Source: Campylobacter showae
GTDB lineage: Bacteria > Campylobacterota > Campylobacteria > Campylobacterales > Campylobacteraceae
Reading direction: 5' to 3'
Assembly (NCBI RefSeq): GCF_004803815.1
Contig: NZ_CP012544.1
Span: 186,001 to 250,000 of the forward strand
DNA length: 64,000 bases
The notes under the pieces were generated by a model. The model ran no database searches. It worked only from the letters and a program-made list of their open reading frames with translations, and was not told where the DNA came from. Position numbers and translations under genes: made by a program. Shown here piece after piece: positions 27,884 to 37,766 of this stretch. Each line of letters opens with the position of its first letter. The stretch's first letter is position 1.

Positions 27884-27919
27884 AATTTGAGTTAAACTCG
27901 CTCAAATTTAACTCAAATT
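27884..27919. terminator. Bidirectional terminator-like hairpin
   Basis: A perfect 13-bp inverted repeat, AATTTGAGTTAAA (27884-27896) and TTTAACTCAAATT (27907-27919), with a 10-base loop lies between the convergent M16 gene and ankyrin-type pseudogene. Confidence 0.6.
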
Positions 27920-27946
27920 TTCGCTGACGTTTTTGTTCCCTTTTAT

Positions 27947-29273
27947 CTATTTGCTTTGTAAATTTGAGTTTGAGTCTGATTGGCTTCGGTTGCCATCTAC
28001 GTAAATCACCTGAGCCATGCCGCTTTCGGCTCTACCTATAGCGCTATTGATCCCATCTTGCTTTTCCATTTCGTTTGCCCATTTTATGAAAGCCCTAATA
28101 TCTTTAAACGTAGCATTTTCGTCGGGGCAAAAATGTGAATGAAAATTTATTTGATTGTCAAATCTTTTTATTCGTTTCGGGTCTATCGGCTGTGGTTTGT
28201 ATTGTAAAAGACCTTCATGATATAAGCACTCGGTACATAAGTGCTCATATTTCTTGTTTTTGCGTAACTTCGCTTCGCCTTCTTCGTCTATACCTTTATT
28301 CATTTTATAGATATAGTTTTCTTTATAATCAATCAATCCCTTGCGCTTTTTATAGCACTCCTCATACGCCTTCTTTAGCTCCTCTTTAGTAGGTTGCCCT
28401 ACGACGCCATGCTTTAAAAGAAGCTCTAGCATGGGTTCGTAGTTTGGGTAGTTTTGCAGCGCCACGTATAAAGAGCGTAGAAAGGTTGAATTTTCATCCC
28501 TTATGCCGGCAAATAAAGACGGCGTTTCTTTAAGTTTTGGTCTATATCCGCTAGCAAGGACTATATCAGCCATTTCGACATAGTTATGCCATACTATATA
28601 CCTCATGGGGTTATTTGCGTCTTTGGATTCTTTATTGACTTGGTAATTATCTCGAAATACTATCTTTACGTCGTCTCCGTCTATGATAAGCTTTTCGATG
28701 TTGTTATAAAACGGAGGATATATTTAGTATTGCACCGTCTTTACTTCATCAAATTTAACCCCGCTATCAAGTAGCAGCTTAGCGGGTCTTTGTAGAGTTA
28801 TTTTCTATGGCGTAGGCCAGGGGCGAGAGACCGAAATTATCCTTTTGTCTGATATTTGCTCCTAGTTTTATAAACTCTTTTGTGGTGTTTTCATCGTCAA
28901 AAAAGCTTGAATACATTATCGGCGTAGTACCGTAGATGAGCTTGTGCTCTACGCTGATGTTGTTGTCTTGCATAAATTTTAAAATTTGATCCGTTTGCTT
29001 TGATTTTAAAAGTTTGCGGAAATTTTCAGCAAATGCGTCGTCTTTTATCTGCTTATCTATATCCCAGTATCTAAAAGCAAAATCGTCTATCTCCTCTTGC
29101 GTTACGTATTTGCTTAGCTCTGAGCCTGGGATTATTTTAGTGTCGGCGGTAACGACGAAGCGAGTGGGCGAGCTAAATTTAGAAAACAGTCCGTACTTAT
29201 CCGCCAAAAGATAAAGTCCTAAAAACAGCGCGGCGTATAAAATAGTTTTAAATATTTTCAGCAAGTCGTGCAA
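27947..29273 (-). pseudogene. Ankyrin-type membrane-anchored protein, broken by a frameshift and a stop
   Basis: Reading from a TTG at 29273, an N-terminal membrane anchor (FKTILYAALFLGLYLLADKY) leads to ankyrin-like units (YGTTPIMYSSFFDDENTTKEF, then LGANIRQKDNFGLSPLAYAI). The frame ends at 28779. A one-base shift near 28783-28795 restores RPAKLLLDSGVKFDEV, and after an in-frame TAA at 28724-28726 the same frame continues through MRYIVWHNYVEMADIVLASG to a stop at 27947. The intact gene would encode about 441 residues. The TTG start and AAAAGGATC site are conserved in the duplicate at 57301. The downstream open part (27947-28606) could look like a separate gene, but it lacks a ribosome site and is better read as the C-terminal part. 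Confidence 0.75.
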
Positions 29274-29453
29274 ATTTGATCCTTTTGCTTTATTAAATTT
29301 GCGAAATCTTAGCCAAATGGCGGTTAAATTTGAGTGAAATTTGGGGACAGGGGATTTGGAAAATGCGGAAAAATTAAATCAAGGCAAATTTGGCTAAATT
29401 TGAAAGGATAAGGCAAAACTCGGTAAATTTGAAAAATTTGAAGTAAAAAGAGA

Positions 29454-29482
29454 AAATTTAGCCGAAAAACTCGGCTAAATTT
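29454..29482 (-). terminator. Terminator of the trxA-trxB operon
   Basis: A 12-bp stem, AAATTTAGCCGA / TCGGCTAAATTT, with a 5-base loop lies just past the trxB stop. On the minus strand TTCTCTTTTTAC follows. Confidence 0.7.
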
Positions 29483-29490
29483 GAGAAATC

Positions 29491-30429
29491 TTAGTGTAGA
29501 CTCTCGATGTAGCTAAGCGCGCTAAGGGCCGCTACGGCGCCGTCTCCTGCGGCTACGATGACTTGTTTTGGCGCGTCTTTTCTGATGTCGCCCGCGGCAA
29601 ATAGTCCAGGCACGCTAGTTTGCATCTTTAGATCGACGCCCACTTGGCCGCCTGCCTCCATATCGCACAAAAACTCGCCGTTTTCTTGGCGGAGGACGTC
29701 GTTGTTTACGTTAAGCCCGACAAATACGAAAACGCCAGGCACTTTTAGGTCGCGCTCGCCCTCTTTTGTGTTTATGATTAGACCGGCAAGTCCTGATTTA
29801 TCGCCGTAAGCTTGCTTGATCGTGGCGCTCGTGATAAACTCGATCTTGGCGTTAGCGCGAGCCTTTTCTAGCGTGACGGGTGCTGCGCGAAACTCGTCTC
29901 TGCGGTGGATGATGTAGACGCGAGAGCAGATGTTGGCTAGATATAGAGCCTCCTCGATCGCCGTGTCGCCGCCGCCTAGAACCGCGACTTCTTTGTTTTT
30001 ATAGAAAAATCCGTCGCAAGTCGCGCACGTGCTCACGCCTCTGCCGAAAAACTCGTCTTCGCCCGCAAAGCCTGCGCGGCGCGGAGTGGAGCCGGTGGCT
30101 ACGATGACTGCTTTGGCCTGCTCTTCTTTGCCGCCTTCAAGCTTGACGGTGAAGCTGCCGTCGACGTTTTTTACCACGCGCTCTACGCCCGCCATCTCGT
30201 GCTTTAACCCAAAATGCGTGCACTGCGCGACCCACGTACTCATGAAGTCGATGCCGCTCTCGCCGGGCGCTTTTTGACCGGGATAGTTTTCTATCTCGGA
30301 GCTGCTCGTAATCTGGCCGCCGGGCATTCCTTTTTCAAACATTACGACGTTTTTTAGTCCGCCGCGAGTGGCGTAAAGTCCCGCGCTAAGTCCGGCAGGA
30401 CCGCCTCCGATGATCGCTAAATCTAACAT
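29491..30429 (-). CDS. trxB: Thioredoxin reductase
   Basis: NADPH-dependent flavoenzyme of 312 residues that keeps thioredoxin reduced. FAD site [13 protein letters not shown] at the start, redox pair C135-x-x-C138 in CATCDG, NADPH site [11 protein letters not shown] and the C-terminal FAD motif [13 protein letters not shown] are all present. It is the last gene of the trxA, small membrane protein, trxB unit on the minus strand and is followed by a strong terminator. Confidence 0.96.
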   Translation of the reverse strand: MLDLAIIGGGPAGLSAGLYATRGGLKNVVMFEKGMPGGQITSSSEIENYPGQKAPGESGIDFMSTWVAQCTHFGLKHEMAGVERVVKNVDGSFTVKLEGGKEEQAKAVIVATGSTPRRAGFAGEDEFFGRGVSTCATCDGFFYKNKEVAVLGGGDTAIEEALYLANICSRVYIIHRRDEFRAAPVTLEKARANAKIEFITSATIKQAYGDKSGLAGLIINTKEGERDLKVPGVFVFVGLNVNNDVLRQENGEFLCDMEAGGQVGVDLKMQTSVPGLFAAGDIRKDAPKQVIVAAGDGAVAALSALSYIESLH

Positions 30430-30439
30430 ATTTTTTCCT

Positions 30440-30889
30440 TTAAATTTTATTTATTTTAGAATCTTGTTTATAAATGCCGCCCTTTTGCGCCTTTAGCTCC
30501 ACGCTTGCGGGCAAAGACGTGATATTTAGGACGTGCATCAGCTTTAAAATCGTATTTATATCCGAAGCGACGAAATTTATATTTCCATCGCTAGGCGCGC
30601 GTTTTTGGAGCAAGTCCACGGCGACGATTTTTAAATCCTTGCTTGAAGTTTTTAAAATTTCCTTCCAATTTGATTGGTTGGAGCTAAAAACCACGAGTAA
30701 AAATTTATCGTCTTGCGGTGCGAAAATTTGAGCCTGCTCGTAAAAAACCAGCTCGTTAAAATTTACGAATTTATACTGCGAAAATCTGTAATTATTGTAA
30801 GCAAATACGCCTGCTACCAGCGCTGCACCTATAAAGGACGCAAAAACGGAGGTGAGAGGAAGCAGGCTTCCTCCTCGTCTAAAAACCAT
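30440..30889 (-). CDS. Small membrane-anchored protein between trxA and trxB
   Basis: A 149-residue protein with one N-terminal membrane segment (about residues 11-30) and a small alpha/beta domain exposed outside. That domain has [15 protein letters not shown] and a later [14 protein letters not shown], with a Pro in the place of a thioredoxin cis-Pro loop but no CxxC. It may be a degenerate thioredoxin-fold domain; this is inference. Its ATG overlaps the trxA stop by one base, so it is translationally coupled to trxA. Confidence 0.7.
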   Translation of the reverse strand: MVFRRGGSLLPLTSVFASFIGAALVAGVFAYNNYRFSQYKFVNFNELVFYEQAQIFAPQDDKFLLVVFSSNQSNWKEILKTSSKDLKIVAVDLLQKRAPSDGNINFVASDINTILKLMHVLNITSLPASVELKAQKGGIYKQDSKINKI

Positions 30890-31203
30890 TAAAGAAGCGA
30901 ATTTATCTTATCGGCGATGGCTTGTTTTGATTGCGCGCCAACCATTTGCTCTACGACTTCGCCGTTTTTGAAAAATAGAAGCGTAGGGATCGAGCGGATG
31001 CCAAATTCTACGGCTAGGTCTTGTACCTCGTCGGTGTTTACTTTGCAAATTTTAGCTTTGCCCTCAAACTCCTCAGCTAGCTCGTCGATAACCGGAGCAA
31101 GCATACGGCAAGGTCCGCACCAAGGTGCCCAAAAATCTACTAGCGCGACACCCTCTTTAACGACGTCAAAATTCGCAGTCGTTAGTTCTATGTATTTTCC
31201 CAT
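30889..31203 (-). CDS. trxA: Thioredoxin
   Basis: Standard 104-residue cytoplasmic thioredoxin. The redox site is W-A-P-W-C29-G-P-C32 and the cis-Pro loop RSIPT is present. It reduces ribonucleotide reductase, peroxiredoxins and other disulfides using electrons from TrxB, encoded two genes downstream. GGGAG lies before the ATG on the minus strand. It is the first gene of its small operon. Confidence 0.97.
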   Translation of the reverse strand: MGKYIELTTANFDVVKEGVALVDFWAPWCGPCRMLAPVIDELAEEFEGKAKICKVNTDEVQDLAVEFGIRSIPTLLFFKNGEVVEQMVGAQSKQAIADKINSLL

Positions 31204-31273
31204 TTTATTCTCCCTTTTAAAGATAGTTGTAATTATACACGAAAGTATTTAAATTTTAGCTAAATAAGAATTT

Positions 31274-31612
31274 TTACAAACTAATATTTTCTATCCACTT
31301 TATCTCGCTCTTTTTTATTGCGATCAAATCGACCTGAAAATCGGCATTTGCACCGTTTTGTAGCAAATAAAAGTCGATAGTTTTTAAAATTTTATTAAAT
31401 TTAGCGGGCGTGAGGCGATACTCGGCCTCATAGTCGCCCTGCGTGGCTTTGATTTCAACAAAGCGTAAGATGCCGTCTTTTTTAGCGATAACGTCGATCT
31501 CGCCGAATTTGGAGCTAAAATTTCTAGCGAGTATCTCGCAGCCGTTTTTTAGCAAAAACTCGCAAGCTAGATCCTCCGAGCTCTTGCCGAAAATATACGC
31601 CTTAAGCCCCAA
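31274..31612 (-). CDS. YraN/UPF0102 family nuclease-fold protein
   Basis: A 112-residue protein of the YraN family with the restriction-endonuclease-like core: E in SSKFGEIDVIAK, then FVEIKAT carrying the E-x-K pair. Family members are linked to DNA recombination or repair, but the activity is not settled. The gene follows hom after three bases and the two probably share a transcript, as I recall for C. jejuni Cj0148c-Cj0149c. Confidence 0.85.
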   Translation of the reverse strand: MGLKAYIFGKSSEDLACEFLLKNGCEILARNFSSKFGEIDVIAKKDGILRFVEIKATQGDYEAEYRLTPAKFNKILKTIDFYLLQNGANADFQVDLIAIKKSEIKWIENISL

Positions 31613-31615
31613 ATT

Positions 31616-32878
31616 TTACTCTTCTATCCTCATCATAAAAGGTTTTTCTTTTACAAACTCTTGCTCTTGCAAAATTTCCATAGTGCGCCTTACGTCCTTT
31701 TCCACGCTTGTGTGCGTCGTGAAAAATAGCGTTGCATACGGGCTCTCGTCCTTCGGTTTTTGCAGCAGGCTATCGATAGAGAGGTTGTTTTCGCTCATTA
31801 AATTCGTGATTTTAGCTAGCACGCCAACCTTGTCCTCGACCCTGAGCCTAAAATAATATTTCGTGCGAATTTCGCTCGGATCTAAAAGCTCAAGCGCGTT
31901 TAGCTCAAACGGCGCTTTGTAGCCTAGCATCGGTGATTTGCCGTCTCTGGCGATATCGATGAGGTCGCTGATGACCGAGCTCGCCGTCGCAGGACCGCCC
32001 GCACCAGGACCGTAAAACATCGTCTCGCCGACTGCGTCGCCCACTACGCTTACTGCATTTGTCACGCCGTCAGTTTTGGCTATCATTTTATCTTTTGGCA
32101 CGAGTGCAGGATGCACGCGCAGCTCGACCTTCTCGCCGGTTTTTTTGGCGATAGCGAGCAGCTTAATAACATACTCGAAATCGTTAGCAAAAAAGATATC
32201 CTCGGGCGTGATGCCTTCGATACCTTCTATCAGGATGTCTTCTGGGTTGCCGTGCACACCGTATGCAATGCTAGCCAGGATCAGTAGCTTGTGCGCCGCG
32301 TCAAAGCCTCCGACGTCAAAGGTCGGATCGGCCTCGGCGTAGCCTAGCTCTTGTGCTTTTTTTAGTGCGTCAGCGAAATTTGAGCCCTTGCTCATCATCG
32401 AGGTTAGGATGTAGTTGCTCGTGCCGTTTAAAATCCCGTTGATACTTAGGATGTGGTTTGCGCTAAGGCCCTCGCGAAGGGCTCTGATGATAGGTATGCC
32501 GCCCGCGACACTAGCCTCGAAGCCAAACGGCGTGTTTTGCGCCAAATTTTGCAGGGCGTAGCGGTGGTAGGCTAGTAGCGCCTTGTTTGCCGTCACGACG
32601 GCTTTTTTGCGCTCTAAAATTTGACTGACGACCCTAAAGGGCTCCTCGACGCCGCCCATGAGCTCGACGAAAACGTCGATATCGTCGCGCTTTATGACGC
32701 TATCTATGTCGTCCGTGAGCAGGATGGCGGCGTCTCTTTTTTTATTTAAATTTCTAACGACGCCGATAACCGGGACTATCTCCTCGCCGCATCTTGCCGC
32801 GATTAGTTTTTTGTTTTGGAGTAAAATTTTAGCTACGGCTTCTCCGACCGTGCCGACGCCTAAAATGGCTATATTCAT
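31616..32878 (-). CDS. hom: Homoserine dehydrogenase
   Basis: NAD(P)-dependent enzyme converting aspartate semialdehyde to homoserine for threonine and methionine. 420 residues: Rossmann start GVGTVGEAVA, catalytic domain with GILNGTSNYI and the AEADPTFDVGG segment, and a C-terminal ACT domain (about 345-418) for feedback control by threonine. Its ATG overlaps the end of the upstream aminotransferase gene by four bases. Confidence 0.96.
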   Translation of the reverse strand: MNIAILGVGTVGEAVAKILLQNKKLIAARCGEEIVPVIGVVRNLNKKRDAAILLTDDIDSVIKRDDIDVFVELMGGVEEPFRVVSQILERKKAVVTANKALLAYHRYALQNLAQNTPFGFEASVAGGIPIIRALREGLSANHILSINGILNGTSNYILTSMMSKGSNFADALKKAQELGYAEADPTFDVGGFDAAHKLLILASIAYGVHGNPEDILIEGIEGITPEDIFFANDFEYVIKLLAIAKKTGEKVELRVHPALVPKDKMIAKTDGVTNAVSVVGDAVGETMFYGPGAGGPATASSVISDLIDIARDGKSPMLGYKAPFELNALELLDPSEIRTKYYFRLRVEDKVGVLAKITNLMSENNLSIDSLLQKPKDESPYATLFFTTHTSVEKDVRRTMEILQEQEFVKEKPFMMRIEE

Positions 32879-34083
32879 GCAAATTCTTTCAGATATTTTT
32901 TAACGTTTCGCGCCGCTTGGCGGATACGATTTTCGTTCTCGATGAGAGCGAGGCGTACGTAGTCGTTGCCACCCTCGCCAAAACCGATACCCGGGCTCAC
33001 CGCGACACTAGCTTTTGTTAAAAGCTGCTTTGAAAACTCGAGACTACCGATGTTTCCAACTTGCGGCGGGATTTTTGCCCAGATAAACATACTTGAGCTT
33101 GGTTTATGCATCTCCCAGCCTGCACTTGCAAAGGCTTCAAGCATTACGTCGCGGCGTTTTTCGTAAATTTGACGGATCTCCTCGACGCAGCTTTGATCGC
33201 CGTCTAGCGCAACGGTTGCTGAGACTTGGATCGGAGTAAACATACCGTAATCGACCCATGATTTTATCTTTTTAAGAGCTGCGCAAAGACGCTTGTTTCC
33301 ACATAAAAATCCGACGCGCCAGCCCGCCATATTGTAGCTTTTCGATAGCGTGTAGCACTCGACGGCAACGTCTTTTGCGCCTTCTACCTCAAAGATGCTC
33401 GGCGTCTTGTATCCGTCAAACGTGAGGTCCGCGTAGGCGATGTCCGAGATCACGTAAAAGCGCTCTTGTTTACTCATCGCGACTAGCCGCTCGTAGAAGC
33501 TCTTTTGCACGGTTACGGTCGTAGGATTGTGCGGGAAATTTACGACGACGTATTTAGGTCTCGGCGAGCTTGAGCGGATCGTGTGAAGCAGGTCTTCGAA
33601 AAATTTATTTTCGTCAAGTTCAAATTTGTCGTTGTACTTTAGCGGCATCTTCGCCACGCTACCGCCGGCGAATAAAAACGCCTGCGTGTGGATCGGATAT
33701 GCGGGATCCGGCACTACGGCGACGTCGCCCGGGTTTATCACGGCCTGAGCTAGGTGCACGAAGCCCTCTTTGCTACCCATAACCGCGACGGCCTCGGTAT
33801 CGGGGTCTAAATTTACGCCGTATTTGCGCTTGTACCAGTTGCAGATGGCTAGGCGAAGTTTGTAGATGCCGGCACTTGCCGAGTAGCCGTGGGTTTTGTC
33901 TTTTTGCGCGCTTTCGCAGAGTTTATCGACGATGTGCTGAGGCGTGCGACCCTCCGGGTTTCCCATCGAAAAGTCGATGATATCTTCGCCCGCTCGGCGC
34001 GCGGCCATTTTTATGGCGTTTACCTCGGCAAATACGTAGTTTGGAAGTCTTTCAATCGTATTAAATCTAATCTCGTCAAACAT
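32875..34083 (-). CDS. PLP-dependent class I/II aminotransferase
   Basis: Fold-type I transaminase of 402 residues. The PLP lysine lies in SKSYNMAGWRVGF, with NFPHNPT and DIAYADL upstream as expected. Closest types by motif are alanine/LL-diaminopimelate aminotransferases (AlaC, DapL-like). Placement directly before hom, with a four-base overlap, argues for a role in aspartate-family amino acid metabolism, but the substrate cannot be read from sequence. Confidence 0.88.
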   Translation of the reverse strand: MFDEIRFNTIERLPNYVFAEVNAIKMAARRAGEDIIDFSMGNPEGRTPQHIVDKLCESAQKDKTHGYSASAGIYKLRLAICNWYKRKYGVNLDPDTEAVAVMGSKEGFVHLAQAVINPGDVAVVPDPAYPIHTQAFLFAGGSVAKMPLKYNDKFELDENKFFEDLLHTIRSSSPRPKYVVVNFPHNPTTVTVQKSFYERLVAMSKQERFYVISDIAYADLTFDGYKTPSIFEVEGAKDVAVECYTLSKSYNMAGWRVGFLCGNKRLCAALKKIKSWVDYGMFTPIQVSATVALDGDQSCVEEIRQIYEKRRDVMLEAFASAGWEMHKPSSSMFIWAKIPPQVGNIGSLEFSKQLLTKASVAVSPGIGFGEGGNDYVRLALIENENRIRQAARNVKKYLKEFA

Positions 34084-34093
34084 AAATTTCTCC

Positions 34094-34891
34094 TTATTCT
34101 AGGTAGATTTTGAGTCCCCGTTTGATATTTTCTAGGCTAACCGCATCATCGATCATTATGTATTTTGCATTTTGAGGGAGCGATACTTTTAGGCTATTTA
34201 CGGGCTTGCTAGTTTGCTTTTCGTCAAGCAAATTTAAATTTTTATCTAAAATTCTCACGACGGCGGACCAACGATCCTCTGCGCTAGCGCTTATCGTCGC
34301 GCTCTTTGCGCCGCTAATGTCGATGAGATAGGGTTCGAGCGGCTTTGAGAGCTGAACTTCTTGCGAAAACTGCACCGGAGTTTGGTTTATAGAGGAATTT
34401 GACGCGTCGATGACGTACTCGTAGGATAGCTCGCCTGGTCTGTTGATGTCCGTTATCTCGGTGCCGCTTTCTTTAAGCGCGGCGTAGAGCGAGCCGGGAT
34501 CTGGGATAAATTTGGTATCGATCGTCACGCCCCAAAGAGCGCCGCCGGCGTTAGAAAATTCGCTCGTTAGGATGTTGTTGTAGCCAAGGCCGTTGAGAGC
34601 GTCTTTGGCGATTTTCATGATTAGTAGCGGGTTGTTTTGGCGCGAGATAAACTTGATATTTACCTTGACGTTTTGCTTGTAGGATAGGCGTAGGAGCGAA
34701 TTTGACTTTAAAACGTTTGAAATTTTAGCGATATCGGGCTTGCCGTTTGCGTTTAGATATGCAGAGCCGTCGCCAAAGAGCTGAGTTGCTTTTGCGCTAT
34801 TTTGACCCAGCAAGCCGCCTGCTATATCCACCACGCTGCCCGCAAGGCAAAAAGCCGCGCTAGCAGTCAAAACTAAAAGCTTTTTTACCAC
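34094..34891 (-). CDS. Exported hypothetical protein
   Basis: A 265-residue protein with an N-terminal signal peptide (LLVLTASAAFCLAG), then mixed alpha/beta sequence with no motif that I can name. It overlaps the membrane protein gene upstream by seven bases. I recall the same pair at this place in C. jejuni (Cj0151c-Cj0152c). The two may work together at the cell envelope; function unknown. Confidence 0.75.
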   Translation of the reverse strand: MVKKLLVLTASAAFCLAGSVVDIAGGLLGQNSAKATQLFGDGSAYLNANGKPDIAKISNVLKSNSLLRLSYKQNVKVNIKFISRQNNPLLIMKIAKDALNGLGYNNILTSEFSNAGGALWGVTIDTKFIPDPGSLYAALKESGTEITDINRPGELSYEYVIDASNSSINQTPVQFSQEVQLSKPLEPYLIDISGAKSATISASAEDRWSAVVRILDKNLNLLDEKQTSKPVNSLKVSLPQNAKYIMIDDAVSLENIKRGLKIYLE

Positions 34892-35910
34892 GATTTGCCC
34901 TTATTTAGTGCTACAAATTCGTCGTATGTGAGCGGCGTAACTTTATCTTTTTCGACCAAAAAGCGCTTTGGATTATCGCCGCTAAATTTGATATTTTGAT
35001 CGCCGATTTCTAAATTTATCTCTCCGTGTCCTGTGACGATGAGTTGTTTTTTGCCTATTTCAATGGAAACGGCATTTGAGGCATTTTGAGATTTCTTTTT
35101 GTTGTCGTCCAAATTTATCACGCCAAGCCAAACTTTTCTGCGCGGAACGACTTTTATCTCGCTTAGTCCGTTTAGTTGGTATACATCGCCGCTTTTAGGC
35201 GTTACTTGGACTGCGGTGGATGCATTTTCGTCGGCCAAATTTGAAACCTGTTCATTCTGTAAATTTTTACTGACGTTTTGCTCTGCGGGTTTTGATTGCG
35301 TACTTGTAGAAACCGCCACATTAAACTCTGGCAAGGGTTGCTCTACTTGGGTAACGGCAAAATTTGAAGCGTTCTCTTCGATTTTATTTATCTCGTCTTC
35401 TTGTTTAGGGGCAGAGGAGACACTTATCGTGATATTTGCGTCTTTGATGGAGTCTAAATTTTTAGTCGCCTGTTGCACTACGTTTGTATCGGAGTAAGTC
35501 ACGCTTTTGTTTTTGTCCTCAAAGAAACTCGAGAGGTCGCCGATGTATTTTTGGGGCTCGAAAAAGTAAATTAAAGCGCCGATCGCGCAAATAGCGATGA
35601 TGCCACCCAGCATACCGCCATAAGACGATTTATCGTTTGCGGTATAGGCCGGAATTTTAGGCGATATGGTTATGGTTTTGTGCTTTAACTCGCTCTCGTG
35701 CTCGGCTATGAACGTCTCGTATTCTCGCATCCACGACGTAAAGTCGATATCAAGCTCGCGCTCCAGAATTTTAACAAAACCCTTGACGTTAAAACGTGCC
35801 AACTTTTCAAAATTTTTATCGGCAATGTAACCTAGATATTCTGCCTCGATGTGCGTTCTTCTGGCGACCTCGCTAAGCCCTAATTCTTTTAGCAAACTTA
35901 TGTCATTCAT
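34885..35910 (-). CDS. RodZ-like single-pass membrane protein
   Basis: A 341-residue protein. A cytoplasmic N-terminal helix-turn-helix-like domain (about residues 1-75; LKELGLSEVARRTHIEAEYL resembles RodZ-type HTH) is followed by one membrane segment near 104-122. A long Asn/Ser/Lys/Glu-rich linker (125-230) leads to a C-terminal beta-type domain (240-335). This layout suggests an envelope or cell-shape role by analogy with RodZ. That is inference, and the C-terminal domain is not recognised. Confidence 0.7.
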   Translation of the reverse strand: MNDISLLKELGLSEVARRTHIEAEYLGYIADKNFEKLARFNVKGFVKILERELDIDFTSWMREYETFIAEHESELKHKTITISPKIPAYTANDKSSYGGMLGGIIAICAIGALIYFFEPQKYIGDLSSFFEDKNKSVTYSDTNVVQQATKNLDSIKDANITISVSSAPKQEDEINKIEENASNFAVTQVEQPLPEFNVAVSTSTQSKPAEQNVSKNLQNEQVSNLADENASTAVQVTPKSGDVYQLNGLSEIKVVPRRKVWLGVINLDDNKKKSQNASNAVSIEIGKKQLIVTGHGEINLEIGDQNIKFSGDNPKRFLVEKDKVTPLTYDEFVALNKGKSW

Positions 35911-36583
35911 TTATAATCCTATCGCAAAGTATAGCAAACGCAGCCGAGACGTTTAGGCTGTCCCAGTCGTTCTTCATTTTTATTCCTACTATTTCGTCGC
36001 TTTTGGCAAGGACTTTTTTGTGTAAGCCTTCGCCCTCGCTGCCCATCACGAGTGCTACTTTTTGATCAAATTTGACCTCATGAGCGTTTTTGCCGCCGCT
36101 TGCCGTGGCGTAAATTTTAAAACCGACCTGTTTTAGTTCGTTTAGCAAGCTAAGACCGTCTTCGACAAGAGCTATATTTGCCTCGTAGGCCGCTCCGCTA
36201 CTAGCTCGCAGTACGCCTTCCATCGCCAAATTTTTAGCGACGACAACGATACCTCCGCAGCCCAGCGCATGCGCCGTTCGGACGATGGCTCCGATATTTC
36301 CCACGTCGCTAAGTCCGTATAAAACCGCTATAAAATTTTGTTTTTTTATCTCGTCGATACTTTTAAACTCAAACTCTTCAACTTCGGCTAAAAAGCCTTG
36401 GTGATTGCCGCCGTGTGCGAGAGCTTGGGCTTTTTGATTATCCACGCGCTTTATCGGCGCGCCGACGCCTACGATCTGCGAAAATAGCGCCTTGTCGCAC
36501 TCTTTGGCGAGATAGACCGTTTTGACGCTTTTTTTGTAGTTTTTTATGATGTGCAAAAATAGCTGTTTTCCGTATATTATCAT
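35903..36583 (-). CDS. TrmH/SpoU-family rRNA 2'-O-ribose methyltransferase (RlmB-like)
   Basis: SPOUT-class, SAM-dependent RNA methyltransferase of 226 residues. An N-terminal substrate-binding part (GKQLFLHIIKN) is followed by the trefoil-knot domain with the three family motifs: NIGAIVRTAHALG, VMGSEGEGL and IKMKNDWDSLNVSAAFAI. Motif 3 usually reads P-M-x-x-x-x-S-L-N-V-S-x-A; here KM replaces PM but the core is kept. Its stop overlaps the next gene by eight bases. RlmB (Gm2251 in 23S rRNA) is the nearest named type. Confidence 0.87.
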   Translation of the reverse strand: MIIYGKQLFLHIIKNYKKSVKTVYLAKECDKALFSQIVGVGAPIKRVDNQKAQALAHGGNHQGFLAEVEEFEFKSIDEIKKQNFIAVLYGLSDVGNIGAIVRTAHALGCGGIVVVAKNLAMEGVLRASSGAAYEANIALVEDGLSLLNELKQVGFKIYATASGGKNAHEVKFDQKVALVMGSEGEGLHKKVLAKSDEIVGIKMKNDWDSLNVSAAFAILCDRIINE

Positions 36584-36665
36584 CGCCTGATAATAGCTAA
36601 AAATCGGTAAAATTTAGCTAAATTTTCGGATGAATTCGCTGTTTGTTTGAGTCTGCGAGCAAGTT

Positions 36666-37478
36666 TTAGCGGGTGAGCTCGGAGTAAATTTCTTTGGCGT
36701 TTCGACCTGTGATTTTGGCTAGCAGTTTAGACTTGGCTTTGGGCGAAATTTCAAGTTCCAAAATATCGTTTTGAGTGATTTTCTCAAAGGTAAAATTTGG
36801 ATTTTTCTGCACGACTACGCACCACTCGCCGCTTAAATTTGCCTCTTGTAGCTTTTGTGCGAGTTCGCTTGCCGTGGCTCTAAATTTGGTTTCAAATTTT
36901 TTCGTCGCCTCTTTTATGGCAAAGATTTCTCTATTTGGTTCAAGCTTGGCAAAGTCTAAAATGAGCGAAAGTATGCGTTTTGGACTTTCGTAAATAACTG
37001 TGGGAAACGGCGAATTTAGCGCATTTTGCACCGCTACGGCTCGCTCTTTGCCGTTGTTTGGTAAAAATCCTAGAAAGCAAAATTCTTTTTCGCAAAGACC
37101 GCTAGCGACGACAGCTAAAAGCGCGGCATTTGAACCGCTTAATACTTCATACGCGATACCTTTTTTTATAGCAAAATTTACGAGTGCAGCTCCCGGATCG
37201 CTGATGCCCGGCATACCCGCATCGCTTAAAAATGCGACGTTTTTATCAAAAATTTCAAGCTCGATTTTGGATAAAATTTCATCTTCGTTATGCGTGTGTA
37301 GAGGAATAAGTTTTTGTATATTTATATTTGCGTCAAAACGCGTATTTAACAGGTTTATGAGGGATTTTGCGATTCTGGTATCTTCGCAAAAGAGTATCTC
37401 GCATTCGCGCAAAACGCTCAAAGCGCGAAGCGAGATATCGCTTAAATTTCCTATCGGCGTAGGAACGAAATATAGCAA
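36666..37478 (-). CDS. rsmI: 16S rRNA (cytidine-1402-2'-O)-methyltransferase
   Basis: Tetrapyrrole-methylase-fold enzyme of 270 residues modifying C1402 of 16S rRNA. Motifs VPTPIGNLSDISLRAL, CEDTRIAKSL, LSDAGMPGISDPGAALV and VIYESPKRI are intact. It is followed on the minus strand by the TrmH-type methyltransferase and preceded by rpmE four bases upstream, so ribosome protein and rRNA modification genes are grouped. Confidence 0.95.
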   Translation of the reverse strand: MLYFVPTPIGNLSDISLRALSVLRECEILFCEDTRIAKSLINLLNTRFDANINIQKLIPLHTHNEDEILSKIELEIFDKNVAFLSDAGMPGISDPGAALVNFAIKKGIAYEVLSGSNAALLAVVASGLCEKEFCFLGFLPNNGKERAVAVQNALNSPFPTVIYESPKRILSLILDFAKLEPNREIFAIKEATKKFETKFRATASELAQKLQEANLSGEWCVVVQKNPNFTFEKITQNDILELEISPKAKSKLLAKITGRNAKEIYSELTR

Positions 37479-37482
37479 AGGA

Positions 37483-37683
37483 TTATTTTAAGTTATATTT
37501 TTTCTTAAATTTATCGACGCGGCCCGCGCTATCTACGATCTTTTCGCTGCCCGTGAAAAACGGATGGCACTCTGAGCAGATGTCCACTCTGATCTCGTTT
37601 TTGTTTGACTTCGTAGTGAAGGTGTTGCCGCAAGCGCAAGTTACTTTGCACTCAACAAATTCCGGATGAATTTCTTTTTTCAT
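37483..37683 (-). CDS. rpmE: Ribosomal protein L31 (zinc-binding type)
   Basis: 66-residue large-subunit protein L31. The zinc ligand set is present: C13, C17, C36 and C39 ([11 protein letters not shown] and DICSECHPF), so this is the C+ form that needs zinc. AAAGGAC precedes the ATG. It leads directly into rsmI. Confidence 0.96.
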   Translation of the reverse strand: MKKEIHPEFVECKVTCACGNTFTTKSNKNEIRVDICSECHPFFTGSEKIVDSAGRVDKFKKKYNLK

Positions 37684-37766
37684 TTTTTGTCCTTTTATCG
37701 TCTGATTTTTTAATTTTCATTTAAAGTAAGGCGAGATTATACAAAAAACTTCGTAAAAAATCAAAT

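Noticed and set aside
27947-28606. Independent 219-residue gene on the minus strand
   Set aside because: No ribosome site before the ATG at 28606. The same frame is open further upstream to the TAA at 28724, and that stretch continues the ankyrin-type gene, so it is the 3' part of a pseudogene.
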